A DNA stretch of 64,000 nucleotides, taken from contig NZ_LJJC01000004.1 of assembly GCF_001420715.1 (NCBI RefSeq), forward strand, positions 3,105,715-3,169,714. Reading direction: 5' to 3'. Made by a program: the position numbers and the translations under genes. Position 1 is the first letter of the stretch; the number at the start of each line of letters is the position of its first letter. The stretch is from Heyndrickxia shackletonii. GTDB taxonomy: Bacteria; Bacillota; Bacilli; Bacillales; Bacillaceae_C. The notes beneath the pieces were generated by a model. That model worked only from the letters and a program-made list of their open reading frames with translations. It ran no database searches and was not told where the DNA came from. This document shows positions 1 through 8,978 of this stretch, one piece after another.

Positions 1-1163
1 TTTTCCGCTTTTGTCATGGATTTAATGATGGCTTCTACATGACTGATCTGCTTATCATCAATTTGAATATTATTCAATCCTTTAATTTTATTCGCTCCAG
101 GCATCATTTTTAAAAGCTCATCCAATGGACCCATTTTTCTGACTTGGCTAAGCTGATCTAGGAAATCATCAAAGGTAAAAGAAGCAGTTCGCATTTTTTG
201 CTCCAGTTCTTTTGCCTTTTCTTCATCAACATTTGCCTGAGCTTTTTCAATTAAAGTCAAGACATCGCCCATTCCAAGTATTCTGGAAGCCATTCTTTCA
301 GGATGAAATGCTTCTAATGCATCTAACTTTTCCCCCATACCGACAAATTTAATCGGTTTACCGGTTACGGAGCGAATAGATAGGGCTGCACCACCACGAG
401 TGTCACCGTCTAATTTTGTTAAGACGACTCCTGTAATACCTAATTGCTCATTAAAGCTTTCGGCAACATTTACAGCATCTTGTCCAGTCATAGCATCTAC
501 AACTAGAAAGATTTCCTCAGGACTTGCCAATTCTTTAATTTCCTTCAGCTCATTCATTAGCTCGCCATCAATATGCAGACGGCCGGCTGTATCAATTAGT
601 ACATAATCATGATGATCAGCTTTTGCTTTTTCAATCGCCTGCCTTGCAATTTCTACGGGGCTAACTTGATCGCCAAGAGAAAACACAGGCATGCTTAATT
701 GCTTTCCTAGTGTCTCTAATTGTTTGATAGCTGCAGGTCGATAAATGTCAGCTGCTACAAGTAAAGGATTACGATTATGCTTTTTTCTTAATAAATTCGC
801 AAGCTTACCAGTGGTGGTTGTTTTACCGGCACCTTGTAAACCAACCATCATAATTACGGTTGGAGGGCGCTTGGAAACAGCTATTTGGCTTTGTTCTCCG
901 CCCATTAGGTTCGTTAACTCTTCCTTAACAACCTTAATTACTTGTTGACCAGGAGTTAAGCTTTTCATTACCTCTTGACCAACAGCACGTTCACTTACTT
1001 TTTTTATAAATTCTTTTACTACTTTGAAGTTTACGTCCGCCTCTAATAATGCAAGACGTACTTCACGCATCATTTCCTTTACATCGCTTTCCGAAACTTT
1101 TCCCTTGCCGCGTATTTTCTGTATCGTATTCTGCAGTCGGTCGGCTAATCCTTCAAATGCCAT
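1..1163 (-). CDS. ffh: Signal recognition particle protein Ffh (partial, C-terminus beyond window)
   Basis: SRP54-type GTPase that binds signal sequences with the 4.5S/scRNA and delivers ribosomes to FtsY at the membrane. The visible 387 residues start MAFEGLADRL and carry the N domain, the P-loop GLQGAGKTTTTGKLA near residue 108, DTAGRL, and TKLDGDTRGG. The methionine-rich M domain begins but is cut off at the window edge, so roughly 60 residues are missing compared with the family. The ATG at 1163 is 12 bp downstream of the ylxM stop and follows a GGAGGC Shine-Dalgarno. It is co-transcribed with ylxM, as in other Bacillaceae. Identification is secure. Confidence 0.97.
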   Translation of the reverse strand, partial: MAFEGLADRLQNTIQKIRGKGKVSESDVKEMMREVRLALLEADVNFKVVKEFIKKVSERAVGQEVMKSLTPGQQVIKVVKEELTNLMGGEQSQIAVSKRPPTVIMMVGLQGAGKTTTTGKLANLLRKKHNRNPLLVAADIYRPAAIKQLETLGKQLSMPVFSLGDQVSPVEIARQAIEKAKADHHDYVLIDTAGRLHIDGELMNELKEIKELASPEEIFLVVDAMTGQDAVNVAESFNEQLGITGVVLTKLDGDTRGGAALSIRSVTGKPIKFVGMGEKLDALEAFHPERMASRILGMGDVLTLIEKAQANVDEEKAKELEQKMRTASFTFDDFLDQLSQVRKMGPLDELLKMMPGANKIKGLNNIQIDDKQISHVEAIIKSMTKAE

Positions 1164-1175
1164 ATATGCCGCCTC

Positions 1176-1505
1176 CTAATCTAATTTCTCTAGCGCATCA
1201 ATAAAAGGTAATATTTTCATTGATAATTCATCTGTTCCAAGATTATCTCTTAAAGCATTTAAAATTTTCGTGCGCTCTTTGAACTTTTGGAATAATAATA
1301 GCTTCTCTTCATATTCCTCGAGCATGTTTTCAGTACGTTTGATATTATCGAAAACCGCTTGCCGGCTAACCTCAAATTCTTCGGCAATTTCACCAAGGGA
1401 AAAATCATCTAAATAGTAGAAGGACATATAGCTTCGCTGCTTTGGAGTTAACAACGATTGATAAAAATCAAACAAGTAATTCATTCTTGTCGTTTTTTCA
1501 AGCAT
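1176..1505 (-). CDS. ylxM: YlxM family helix-turn-helix protein, SRP-associated
   Basis: Small (109 aa) protein with a sigma-70 region 4-like helix-turn-helix: the segment [20 protein letters not shown] around residues 33-52 is the predicted DNA- or RNA-binding helix pair. The family is encoded directly upstream of ffh in Firmicutes, and the streptococcal YlxM has been linked to SRP function; its exact role in Bacillus is less clear. The ATG follows GGGGAGGATAATC, a strong ribosome site. A near-consensus sigma-A promoter lies about 40 bp upstream, so ylxM-ffh is probably one transcription unit separate from ftsY. Confidence 0.93.
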   Translation of the reverse strand: MLEKTTRMNYLFDFYQSLLTPKQRSYMSFYYLDDFSLGEIAEEFEVSRQAVFDNIKRTENMLEEYEEKLLLFQKFKERTKILNALRDNLGTDELSMKILPFIDALEKLD

Positions 1506-1546
1506 GATTATCCTCCCCTTGTTAAGTGAAAAAGCTTTACATATGA

Positions 1547-1575
1547 AGAATACACAATTTCCTTGGGTTTGTCAA
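1547..1575 (-). promoter_or_regulatory. Predicted sigma-A promoter of ylxM-ffh
   Basis: On the minus strand TTGACA (1570-1575), a 17-bp spacer and TATTCT (1547-1552). The -35 is perfect and the -10 is close to consensus. The predicted start of transcription is near 1540, about 35 nt before the ylxM ATG. Located in the gap between ftsY and ylxM. Confidence 0.75.
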
Positions 1576-1605
1576 GATAAAACCTTTACATACAATTCAG
1601 CTAAT

Positions 1606-2595
1606 TTATTCTGCCTCTTTTTCGATAATTGTAGAAAATAGACCATACACATATTTTTCAGGATCAAACGCTTGTAAGTCATCCATTTTTTCACCAAGAC
1701 CCACAAATTTAACCGGAATATTTAATTCATTGCGGATAGCAAGAACAATACCGCCTTTTGCTGTTCCATCCAATTTCGTTAACACAATTCCGGATACATT
1801 CGTAACTTCTTTAAAAGTTTTTGCCTGGAGCAGTGCGTTTTGTCCAGTAGTCGCATCTAATACAAGCAACACTTCATGTGGTGCTCCAGGGATTTCCCTT
1901 TCAATCACACGTTTTACTTTTTCTAGCTCGTTCATTAAATTTACTTTATTTTGCAGACGTCCTGCCGTATCACATAATAATATATCTGCACTCTTTGCAC
2001 GTGCAGATTGAATGGCATCAAACATTACAGCTGCAGGATCGGATCCTTCGCTATGTTTTACCACATCAACGCCTACACGGTTTCCCCAAACCTCCAGCTG
2101 ATCAATTGCTCCTGCTCGAAACGTATCCCCTGCCGCTAAAATAACATTTTTTCCTTGCTGTTTATACATATGGGCAAGTTTTCCTATTGTTGTAGTCTTT
2201 CCTACTCCGTTGACACCAACAAAAAGAATAACAGTAAGACTATCTTCCTGTATGTTTATGTGACCAGTAGTTTTTTCGCCACTTTGATAAATTTCAACAA
2301 GTTTTTCGGAAATAGCCGATTGAACCTCTGTCGGATCTGAAATATTCTTTCTTTTTACCTCCATCTTTAATTCATCGATTAATTCCATCACCGTGTTAAA
2401 ACCAACATCTGCTTGGATTAAGATTTCTTCAAGCTCTTCAAAAAAATCTTCATCTACTTTTCGATATCGCGCAACTAGATCATTTACCTTATTCGCGAAA
2501 TTATTTCTTGTTTTGGATAAACCATCCTTAAATTTCTCTGTAACATTATCAGTAGACTTTGAAAACTTGTCCTTTAACTTTTGAAAAAAACTCAA
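1606..2595 (-). CDS. ftsY: Signal recognition particle receptor FtsY
   Basis: SRP receptor GTPase at the cytoplasmic membrane; forms a complex with Ffh and releases the translating ribosome to SecYEG. The N domain is followed by the P-loop GVNGVGKT (residues 127-134), DTAGRL and TKLDGTAKGG. The A domain is very short, as usual in Bacillus. I choose the TTG at 2595 (MSFFQKLKDK, 329 aa): AAGGAG lies 8 nt upstream, and the N-terminus and length then match the B. subtilis protein. The in-frame GTG at 2604 overlaps the ribosome site and is unlikely. Separated from smc by 338 bp containing a terminator. Confidence 0.96.
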   Translation of the reverse strand: MSFFQKLKDKFSKSTDNVTEKFKDGLSKTRNNFANKVNDLVARYRKVDEDFFEELEEILIQADVGFNTVMELIDELKMEVKRKNISDPTEVQSAISEKLVEIYQSGEKTTGHINIQEDSLTVILFVGVNGVGKTTTIGKLAHMYKQQGKNVILAAGDTFRAGAIDQLEVWGNRVGVDVVKHSEGSDPAAVMFDAIQSARAKSADILLCDTAGRLQNKVNLMNELEKVKRVIEREIPGAPHEVLLVLDATTGQNALLQAKTFKEVTNVSGIVLTKLDGTAKGGIVLAIRNELNIPVKFVGLGEKMDDLQAFDPEKYVYGLFSTIIEKEAE

Positions 2596-2792
2596 CAGAC
2601 TCACTCCTTCATATTGTGAGATTATAATTAATTATTGATTTATACCCTAATCTCGTACATGTGTACGCATAAAGCAATATGAACGAGAGTCAAATATACA
2701 AGTACAAATCCCTACAAAGTATTATATATTCTAACAAATTATTCATGAATAATCATCCATATTTTCCGCTTACTTCTTCCCGTGTCGTTCTT

Positions 2793-2832
2793 AAAAAAAG
2801 TGCCCCGGTTATCTAATTTCGTTAGGGGCACC
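2793..2832 (-). terminator. Intrinsic terminator downstream of smc
   Basis: Minus-strand stem GGTGCCCC / GGGGCAC with an 18-nt loop, followed by a run of seven T. It lies about 100 bp past the smc stop codon and separates smc from ftsY. Confidence 0.8.
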
Positions 2833-2890
2833 TTATTCTTTGTTTAAGAAATTATAAAATTTAACCCTCTGGAAAACTTTTTTGGAAAAT

Positions 2891-2933
2891 TGTCTATGTC
2901 TAGCTTCAACTCTTATCGACTTAAGGATTTGTT
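2891..2933 (+). repeat. Fragment of dispersed intergenic repeat (copy A)
   Basis: Contains TGTCTAGCTTCAACTC, then TTATCGACT and AAGGATTTG, resembling the left end of the longer repeats at 7515 and 29974. Only about 40 bp are recognisable. It abuts the smc stop codon. Confidence 0.45.
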
Positions 2934-5900
2934 CTAAACAGACATAGCAGGGCCTACAAGCTCATTGGTATCCTCTAACCGAACGGATACTAGTTTCGAT
3001 ACACCTGACTCTTGCATTGTAATTCCATATAAAACATCTGCTTCCTCCATCGTGCCTTTACGATGGGTAATGACGATAAATTGTGTTTCTTCGCTAAACT
3101 TTTTCAAATATTTACTAAAACGAAATACATTTGCCTCGTCTAGAGCTGCCTCAACTTCATCAAGAATACAAAATGGTACTGGGCGAACTTTTAGTATTGA
3201 GAATAATAAAGCAATTGCGGTTAAAGCTCTTTCTCCACCAGATAATAAACCAAGATTTTGCAGTTTTTTGCCTGGAGGTTGTGCCACAATATCCACACCG
3301 GTATTTAATAAATCATTCGGTTCTGTAAGCTTCAACTCTGCACGTCCCCCACCGAAAAGGGCTTGGAATGTAGGCTCAAAATGCAGACGGATTGCTGCAA
3401 ACGTTTCTTCAAATCGCCGTTTCATTTCCTCGTCCATTTCATCTATCACTTGGAATAGAGTTTCCTTTGCATCTAACAAATCTGTTTGTTGTTCTTTCAG
3501 AAATTCATAGCGCTCAGATACTCTGTCATATTCTTCGATAGCACCGATATTAACGGTACCAAGCTCTTCAATTGCAAGTTTAATCAGTTTAACCTTTTTT
3601 CTTGCATCTTCTAGTGAGATATCAAGTGGAAAGTCCTGTTTGGCAGCTTCAAAACTTAATAAATATTCTTCTCGAAGACGTGCGAGACGATTTTCTAAAT
3701 CAACATCTAAACGATTTATCTTTACTTCTTCGTCTTTTAAAACCTCGACTATCCCTTTATGCTGGCGATTTAATTCTTTCAGATTTAATTCCATATCCTC
3801 CAGTTTTGTTTGGAGCTGGACTCGTTCCTCTCTTCTCATAGAGATTAAGTTCGTTGTTTCTAGCTTGTCCATCCTTTTCTTTTCGGCAGCAACAGATATT
3901 TCCTCTTCACCAGAATGATTATTGGACATTTCATTTTCAATCCAATTTAATTCATCAGTAAATTGGGTATGTTTCTTTAATGTTTCCTCATATTCACCTT
4001 GAATTCTTTCAAGATTTTCCCGGCTCGTTACAAGCTGTTCATTCTTTACTGCAAGCTTTGACTTAAGGTCACTGATTTCATTTAATACTTCATCCTTTGA
4101 TGAAATATCGTTATTTTTCTTCCTTGTCAGTTCCTCGATTTCCGTTTCCAAACCCGTTATTTTTTCTGCGACACTTTTCAGCTGTTCTTCCAGCTCCTGA
4201 ATTCTTGCCGTAACAGATTCTGATGTGGTTAGACTTTCCGCCTTTTCCATATCATATATCATTAACCGTTCATTCATATTTTTTTCGGCCATTTCAATTT
4301 GCCTTAGCTCTGCTTTCCATTCTTGCTCCTTAAAACGAAGTTGCTCACCATGTTTTCTCATTTCTTCTAATGAATTTTCTTCCTGTGCAACATCTTGTTT
4401 TATCGTTTTAACAAGGTTCTCAAGCTGTGACGTTTTTTCTTCCATGGAAATAAGCTTCTCTTTTAATTCCTCCAGTTCCCCTTTTCGAGAGATTAAGGAG
4501 TTGCTAGACTGTTTAAGTGTACCACCTGTCATCGACCCTCCTGGATTTACCACATCACCATCTAGTGTTACCAAGCGATATCGATACTGAAGGAGCTTTG
4601 CTATTCTGTTTGCACCTTGCAAATCCTTTGTTATCACAACATTTCCAAGTAGATTTGAGATGATAGATTGATATTTTGCATCCACCTGAATAAGCTCAGC
4701 AGCTACTCCAACAAAGGAGGGATCACCGCTAATTAGTTCCAATTGAGCAAAAGGAATGGATTTACCTTTAATAACATTCAACGGCAGAAAAGTTGCGCGC
4801 CCATATCGATTTTTCTTTAAATATTGAATGGCATTACGGCCATTCTCTTCTGTTAGCACAACAATGTGCTGCATCGCACCTCCCAGTGCTGTGTCCATTG
4901 CAGATTCATAGCCTTTAGGGACTTGAATAAGTTCAGCAACTGCTCCTTCAATTCCTCCAAGAACAGTGCCCTTTGCTTTTAGGACCTCTCTTACACCTTG
5001 GAAGAAGCCAGTATAGTCCTCTTCCATTTCTTCTAATGTTTCTTTTCTGGATTTTGCTTTTTGTAAATATTGATAAGCCTGATAAAGCGTAGACTCTTGT
5101 TTTTCATATTGATTTTTAAGATTCTCCAGCTTTTTTTGCTTATCTCGGAATTTGTGAATATGAGCATCTAATTCCTCGGCTACCTCATTAAGCTGTTTCT
5201 CTACATTCTGCTTTTCTTCCAAAATAATTTTTCGCTGTTCTATATACTTTTTATTATCCTCATCTAACTTATTCTTTTTGGAAGACTGAACCTGTAATTG
5301 CTGTCCTAAGAGATTTAGTTCGTTTTTCCCCGAAGCCTGTTCATTTAACAATTCAATATAATCGCCTTTTAATGACTCAATCACTTCATCCAAATTAATA
5401 TTAAATTTGTTCAATTGGTCATTTTTTTCTTTCAAACTTGCTTTTAAAAGGGAAGCCTCTGCGACATTTCTATCATATTCTGCTTTTAGAATTTGTTTTT
5501 GTTCTTCTAATTTTTTTAATTTATCGGCAGATTCCATAATATTTCTCTGTAATTGATCTTTATTATGGTTTGCGTTTTTCTTTCTTTCCTTTAAAACTTC
5601 TTTACGTCCTTCTAATTTTTCCAATTCCTCTGTTGCAGAAACTAAAACATTTTGCAAATCACTAATCGATTCATCCAATGCAGAAAGATGATCCCGCATT
5701 TCTGCAAGTTTAGCTTCTTCTTTTTGCAGTTTTGATAGACTAGCCAATTCCTGATCCTGGTGCTGTTCCAGCTGTTTCTTTAAATGTTCCCAGTTTTCGT
5801 TTAAAGCTTCTATTTCTTTTACAGTAAGCCCAACTTCTACGTTCTTTAGTTCTTCTTTTTTTTCTAAATAATCCCTCGCTAAGGAAGCTTGAATTTTTAA

Positions 5901-6512
5901 AGGTTCAACTTGGTGCTCCAGCTCATGAAGGATATCATTCACCCTATTTAAATTTTCTTGTGTTTCATTAAGCTTTGTTTCAGCTTTTTTCTTGCGAGTT
6001 TTGTATTTCAGTACACCTGCAGCTTCTTCAAAAATAGTACGGCGTTCTTCTGGCTTACTGTTTAATATTTCCTCGACCTTCCCCTGACTGATAATGGAAA
6101 AGGCTTCTCTTCCCAGACCCGAATCCATGAATAGATCAACAATATCTTTTAAACGACAGCTTTGTTTATTAATATAAAATTCACTGTCGCCTGATCGGTA
6201 TACTCTTCTAGTTACACTTACTTCGTTATAGTCAAGCGGTAACTGATGATCTTCATTATCTAAAGTAAGAGATACCTCAGCGAAATTTAGGGACTTTCTT
6301 GTATCGCTCCCTGCAAAGATAACGTCCTCCATCTTCCCGCCACGCAAGGACTTTGCTGATTGCTCCCCCAATACCCATCTGACAGCATCAATAATATTAC
6401 TTTTTCCGCTTCCATTTGGTCCAACGACTGCTGTGACACCTTTCACAAAATCAACAGAAATTCTTTCAGCAAACGATTTAAAACCAACTATATCTAAACG
6501 TTTGAGGAACAA
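2934..6512 (-). CDS. smc: Chromosome partition protein Smc
   Basis: SMC ATPase that, with ScpA and ScpB, organises and segregates the chromosome. At 1192 aa it has the full layout: N-terminal Walker A GPNGSGKS (residues 31-38), a long coiled coil, a hinge near 520-640 with the GGSMTGG motif at its end, a second coiled coil, and the C-terminal signature LLSGGERALTA and Walker B ILDEVEAALDEANV. The start is TTG at 6512 after AGGGAGGGAG; the protein then begins MFLKRLDIVGFKSFAER, exactly the conserved SMC N-terminus. It follows rnc by 56 bp, probably as one operon, and is closed by the terminator at 2793-2832. Confidence 0.98.
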   Translation of the reverse strand: MFLKRLDIVGFKSFAERISVDFVKGVTAVVGPNGSGKSNIIDAVRWVLGEQSAKSLRGGKMEDVIFAGSDTRKSLNFAEVSLTLDNEDHQLPLDYNEVSVTRRVYRSGDSEFYINKQSCRLKDIVDLFMDSGLGREAFSIISQGKVEEILNSKPEERRTIFEEAAGVLKYKTRKKKAETKLNETQENLNRVNDILHELEHQVEPLKIQASLARDYLEKKEELKNVEVGLTVKEIEALNENWEHLKKQLEQHQDQELASLSKLQKEEAKLAEMRDHLSALDESISDLQNVLVSATEELEKLEGRKEVLKERKKNANHNKDQLQRNIMESADKLKKLEEQKQILKAEYDRNVAEASLLKASLKEKNDQLNKFNINLDEVIESLKGDYIELLNEQASGKNELNLLGQQLQVQSSKKNKLDEDNKKYIEQRKIILEEKQNVEKQLNEVAEELDAHIHKFRDKQKKLENLKNQYEKQESTLYQAYQYLQKAKSRKETLEEMEEDYTGFFQGVREVLKAKGTVLGGIEGAVAELIQVPKGYESAMDTALGGAMQHIVVLTEENGRNAIQYLKKNRYGRATFLPLNVIKGKSIPFAQLELISGDPSFVGVAAELIQVDAKYQSIISNLLGNVVITKDLQGANRIAKLLQYRYRLVTLDGDVVNPGGSMTGGTLKQSSNSLISRKGELEELKEKLISMEEKTSQLENLVKTIKQDVAQEENSLEEMRKHGEQLRFKEQEWKAELRQIEMAEKNMNERLMIYDMEKAESLTTSESVTARIQELEEQLKSVAEKITGLETEIEELTRKKNNDISSKDEVLNEISDLKSKLAVKNEQLVTSRENLERIQGEYEETLKKHTQFTDELNWIENEMSNNHSGEEEISVAAEKKRMDKLETTNLISMRREERVQLQTKLEDMELNLKELNRQHKGIVEVLKDEEVKINRLDVDLENRLARLREEYLLSFEAAKQDFPLDISLEDARKKVKLIKLAIEELGTVNIGAIEEYDRVSERYEFLKEQQTDLLDAKETLFQVIDEMDEEMKRRFEETFAAIRLHFEPTFQALFGGGRAELKLTEPNDLLNTGVDIVAQPPGKKLQNLGLLSGGERALTAIALLFSILKVRPVPFCILDEVEAALDEANVFRFSKYLKKFSEETQFIVITHRKGTMEEADVLYGITMQESGVSKLVSVRLEDTNELVGPAMSV

Positions 6513-6568
6513 AAGGATCTCCCTCCCTAAGCGCTAATTCTTTTTTTACATAAATAACGTCGGAAATT

Positions 6569-7315
6569 TCAGCTTTGCAAATTTTTATTTAAAGTGCTGA
6601 GGGCAATTTGAGCAGCGTGCTGCTCTGCCTCTTTCTTTGATCGTCCTACACCGATTCCAAGCTCCATGTTATTCAATGAAACTCTAGAAACAAATTCTCG
6701 ATTGTGAGCGGGACCTCGTTCATCGAGAACAGTATATTCTAGTACACCAGATGAATCTTTTTGGACAAATTCTTGTAATTGGCTTTTAAAATCCATCACA
6801 TGAGAAAAAGCACCCTCATTCACTTTCGGAAAAACGATTCTTTCCAAAAAGTGAATTACCGTTTCGAGCCCTTGGTCAAGATATAAAGCACCAATAAAAG
6901 CTTCAAAAACGTCTGCTAATAGGGCTGGACGAGTACGGCCGCCAGTCATTTCTTCTCCCTTTCCGAGCAAAATATATTCGCCAAAATTTAATTCATTGGC
7001 AAACGTAACGAGAGAAGGCTCACAAACAATAGCCGCCCTTAATTTCGTCAACTTTCCTTCACTTATAGTTGGATAGTGCTTATATAGGTACTGTGAAACA
7101 GTTAGTTCTAATACAGCATCTCCTAAAAATTCCAATCGTTCATTATCTTGATGGGTTTTTTTTCGGTGCTCATTCACATAGGATGAATGGGTGAATGCCT
7201 GTATTAATAGCTTTGTATTTGAAAAATGAATATTGATTCCTTCTTGAAATTGCTTGAATTTTTCTATTATTAGTGCCGCTGCAATTTTTTCTTTCTCTCT
7301 ATTTGTCTTACGCAT
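6569..7315 (-). CDS. rnc: Ribonuclease III
   Basis: Double-strand-specific endoribonuclease acting in rRNA and scRNA maturation and mRNA turnover. The RNase III signature [13 protein letters not shown] is at residues 59-71, the second catalytic acidic region is [15 protein letters not shown], and the C-terminus has a double-stranded RNA-binding domain ending near [15 protein letters not shown]. The ATG at 7315 ([10 protein letters not shown], 248 aa) is preceded by AAGGTGGAG with good spacing. An upstream in-frame start at 7396 would add a hydrophobic 27-residue stretch from AT-rich intergenic DNA and is rejected. The 406 bp upstream hold a dispersed repeat and the acpP terminator. Confidence 0.96.
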   Translation of the reverse strand: MRKTNREKEKIAAALIIEKFKQFQEGINIHFSNTKLLIQAFTHSSYVNEHRKKTHQDNERLEFLGDAVLELTVSQYLYKHYPTISEGKLTKLRAAIVCEPSLVTFANELNFGEYILLGKGEEMTGGRTRPALLADVFEAFIGALYLDQGLETVIHFLERIVFPKVNEGAFSHVMDFKSQLQEFVQKDSSGVLEYTVLDERGPAHNREFVSRVSLNNMELGIGVGRSKKEAEQHAAQIALSTLNKNLQS

Positions 7316-7514
7316 TTTGTTCTCCACCTTAAAATAAAGTAAAAAATTACATATAAAGTTTATAAAAAAAAACATTGAAGCGCAAAATGTGCCCAAGATT
7401 TTTTTAGATATTCACAAAAAAAGCTGCCGTATCCCGATAAGCAAATGCCGCCCCCAAACATTGATAAGTTGTTTAGATGCGCTATTTGATTTCGCGGTAC
7501 AAGTTTTGTCTATC

Positions 7515-7670
7515 TTGTCTAGTTACAACCGCTATCGACTAGCGGACTTCCGGATCTCCTTCCTACGATAAGTCAACTTCGGTTCGTGAACTACCTCACC
7601 GTGTTTCCTAAATCTTGCGTCGAAGCCCCTACAGTCCGTACGTCGATGGGCAAGCCGTTTCCACTTTTCT
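7515..7670 (+). repeat. Dispersed intergenic repeat, full-length copy B
   Basis: About 155 bp that align along their whole length with 29974-30128. Shared blocks include CTATCGACTAGC, ACTTCCGG, AAGTCAAC, TGAACTACCTC, GTGTTTCCTAAATCTTGCG, GTACGTCGATGG and a CTTTTCT end. It lies between the acpP terminator and rnc, in the rnc leader region. No open reading frame is conserved between the two copies. I know of no function; a structured RNA or small non-autonomous element are both possible. Confidence 0.75.
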
Positions 7671-7675
7671 AACAG

Positions 7676-7701
7676 AAAAGCCCCGTTTATAATAAACGGG
7701 A
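7676..7701 (-). terminator. Intrinsic terminator downstream of acpP
   Basis: Minus-strand hairpin CCCGTTTA / TAAACGGG with a 3-nt loop, followed by GCTTTTCTG. It lies 22 bp after the acpP stop and ends the fapR-plsX-fabD-fabG-acpP unit before the repeat and rnc. Confidence 0.75.
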
Positions 7702-7721
7702 CATTGTAATAATGTGAACGA

Positions 7722-7955
7722 TTATTGCTGACTTTCTATGTACTTAACAGCGTCTCCAACTGTTGCAATTTTTTCAGCATCATCGTCAGAAATTTCCATA
7801 TCAAACTCATCTTCAAGTTCCATTACAAGTTCCACAACATCTAGGGAATCTGCGCCAAGATCATCCTTGAAAGAAGCTTCTGGTTTCACTTGTGACTCTT
7901 CAACTCCAAGACGATCTACAATAATTTTCGTAACACGTTCTAAAACATCTGACAT
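7722..7955 (-). CDS. acpP: Acyl carrier protein
   Basis: Carries growing acyl chains on a phosphopantetheine arm for type II fatty acid synthesis and for PlsX. At 77 aa it is the normal length, acidic, and has the attachment motif [10 protein letters not shown] with the modified serine at residue 37. The ATG at 7955 ([10 protein letters not shown]) follows AGGGGAGGTG by 6 nt. The GTG at 7964 is part of that ribosome site. Last gene of the fap operon, 245 bp after fabG; that gap contains a perfect TATAAT, so acpP probably also has its own promoter. Confidence 0.98.
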   Translation of the reverse strand: MSDVLERVTKIIVDRLGVEESQVKPEASFKDDLGADSLDVVELVMELEDEFDMEISDDDAEKIATVGDAVKYIESQQ

Positions 7956-7977
7956 TTGGTTCACCTCCCCTCAAGAC

Positions 7978-8006
7978 ATTATAGAGGATTTTGTCCTAAT
8001 AATAAA
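7978..8006 (-). promoter_or_regulatory. Possible acpP promoter
   Basis: Minus-strand TATAAT (7978-7983) 17 bp after TTTATT (8001-8006). The -10 is perfect but the -35 is weak. Transcription would begin about 16 nt before the acpP start codon, just ahead of its ribosome site. A separate acpP promoter would suit the high ACP demand. Confidence 0.4.
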
Positions 8007-8200
8007 GTGAAACTTCCATTTTTAAAATGGTTAGTTGAACCAATTGGGTATTTAGGGACAGTTTTTCTCTTAATTTACCCAATTTTCTCCTTCTCTTTAT
8101 ACAGGATTAAACAAAACTTCTATTTTTTTCACAAACTAAAAAGGCTATTTACGTAACGTTCTGTTGCTGCGACTTTGTGATCAGCTTCCTGCAGGCAATA

Positions 8201-8944
8201 TTACATTACCATTCCGCCGTCTACATGGAGAGTTTGACCAGTTAAATAGTTAGAATCATCTGAAGCTAGAAAAACTGCTACTTTTGCAACTTCTTTTGGC
8301 TGGCCTAAACGTGCCAATGGAATTTGTTTTAACATTTCCGCTTTCAAATCTTCTGGGAGCTTATCGGTCATATCTGTTGTAATAAAACCAGGAGCAATAG
8401 CATTTGCGGTGATTCCCCTTGATGCAAGCTCTTTTGCAGTAGTCTTAGTTAGACCAATAACTCCAGCTTTAGCGGCAACATAATTTGCTTGTCCCGGATT
8501 TCCGCTTATTGCAACTATAGATGCAACATTAATGATTTTACCGGAACGTTGTTTCATCATTTGACGTGTAACAGCCTTTGTCGTTAAAAACACACTTTTT
8601 AAATTCGTATTAATAACATCGTCCCACTCATCATCTTTCATCCTCATTAGCAAATTATCTCTTGTAATTCCCGCATTATTCACGAGTATATCCAATTTAC
8701 CGAAATGTTGGGTCGTATCCTTCACCATATTTTGAACTTCGTCACTATTTGCTACATTACATTGATAGATGATTGCATTACGACCCATTGCTTGAATTTC
8801 CTCGGCTACTTCCTTTGCTTTCGCTTCACTGCCGGCATAATTAACTACAACATCTGCCCCTTCTCTTGCAAATTCAATAGCAATTTCACGGCCAATTCCA
8901 CGTGAAGCCCCTGTAACTAATGCGACTTTACCTTCCAATTTCAT
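8201..8944 (-). CDS. fabG: 3-oxoacyl-[acyl-carrier-protein] reductase FabG
   Basis: NADPH-dependent reduction of 3-oxoacyl-ACP in each round of fatty acid elongation. It is a 247-aa short-chain dehydrogenase with the nucleotide motif TGASRGIG (residues 11-18), NNAG (89-92) and the catalytic set Asn114, Ser142, Tyr155 and Lys159 (YVAAK). The ATG follows an AGGAGGAG ribosome site. It is 34 bp after fabD within the fapR operon, so it should be repressed by FapR and induced by malonyl-CoA. Confidence 0.97.
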   Translation of the reverse strand: MKLEGKVALVTGASRGIGREIAIEFAREGADVVVNYAGSEAKAKEVAEEIQAMGRNAIIYQCNVANSDEVQNMVKDTTQHFGKLDILVNNAGITRDNLLMRMKDDEWDDVINTNLKSVFLTTKAVTRQMMKQRSGKIINVASIVAISGNPGQANYVAAKAGVIGLTKTTAKELASRGITANAIAPGFITTDMTDKLPEDLKAEMLKQIPLARLGQPKEVAKVAVFLASDDSNYLTGQTLHVDGGMVM

Positions 8945-8978
8945 GTATATTCTCCTCCTTCTTTTTGGCCAAAATAAT

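Larger units (their letters stand above)
2596..2933. other. smc-ftsY intergenic region (338 bp)
   Basis: Contains no credible gene. It holds the smc terminator (2793-2832), a fragment of the dispersed repeat just after smc (2891-2933), and an imperfect inverted repeat, CTCGTACAT (2653-2661) against ATGAACGAG (2679-2687), that encloses the motif GCATAAAGCA. A TTGACT on the minus strand (2688-2693) is a possible -35, but the matching -10 (TATGCG after 16 bp) is poor, so the ftsY promoter is not fixed. Confidence 0.5.

Noticed and set aside
2965-3510. Plus-strand frame (181 codons) opposite smc
   Set aside because: Lies wholly within the smc C-terminal ATPase region on the opposite strand, and codon pattern follows smc.
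7316-7396. N-terminal extension of rnc with a hydrophobic stretch (possible signal peptide)
   Set aside because: RNase III is cytoplasmic, AAGGTGGAG precedes the internal ATG at 7315, and the extension comes from AT-rich leader DNA.
7321-7410. rnc promoter TTGCGC-17-TAAACT
   Set aside because: Only three of six -35 bases match and the region is a T tract; too weak to report.
8042-8084. Inverted repeat AATTGGGTA...TACCCAATT between acpP and fabG
   Set aside because: 25-nt loop and no T run; not convincing as a terminator or known operator.
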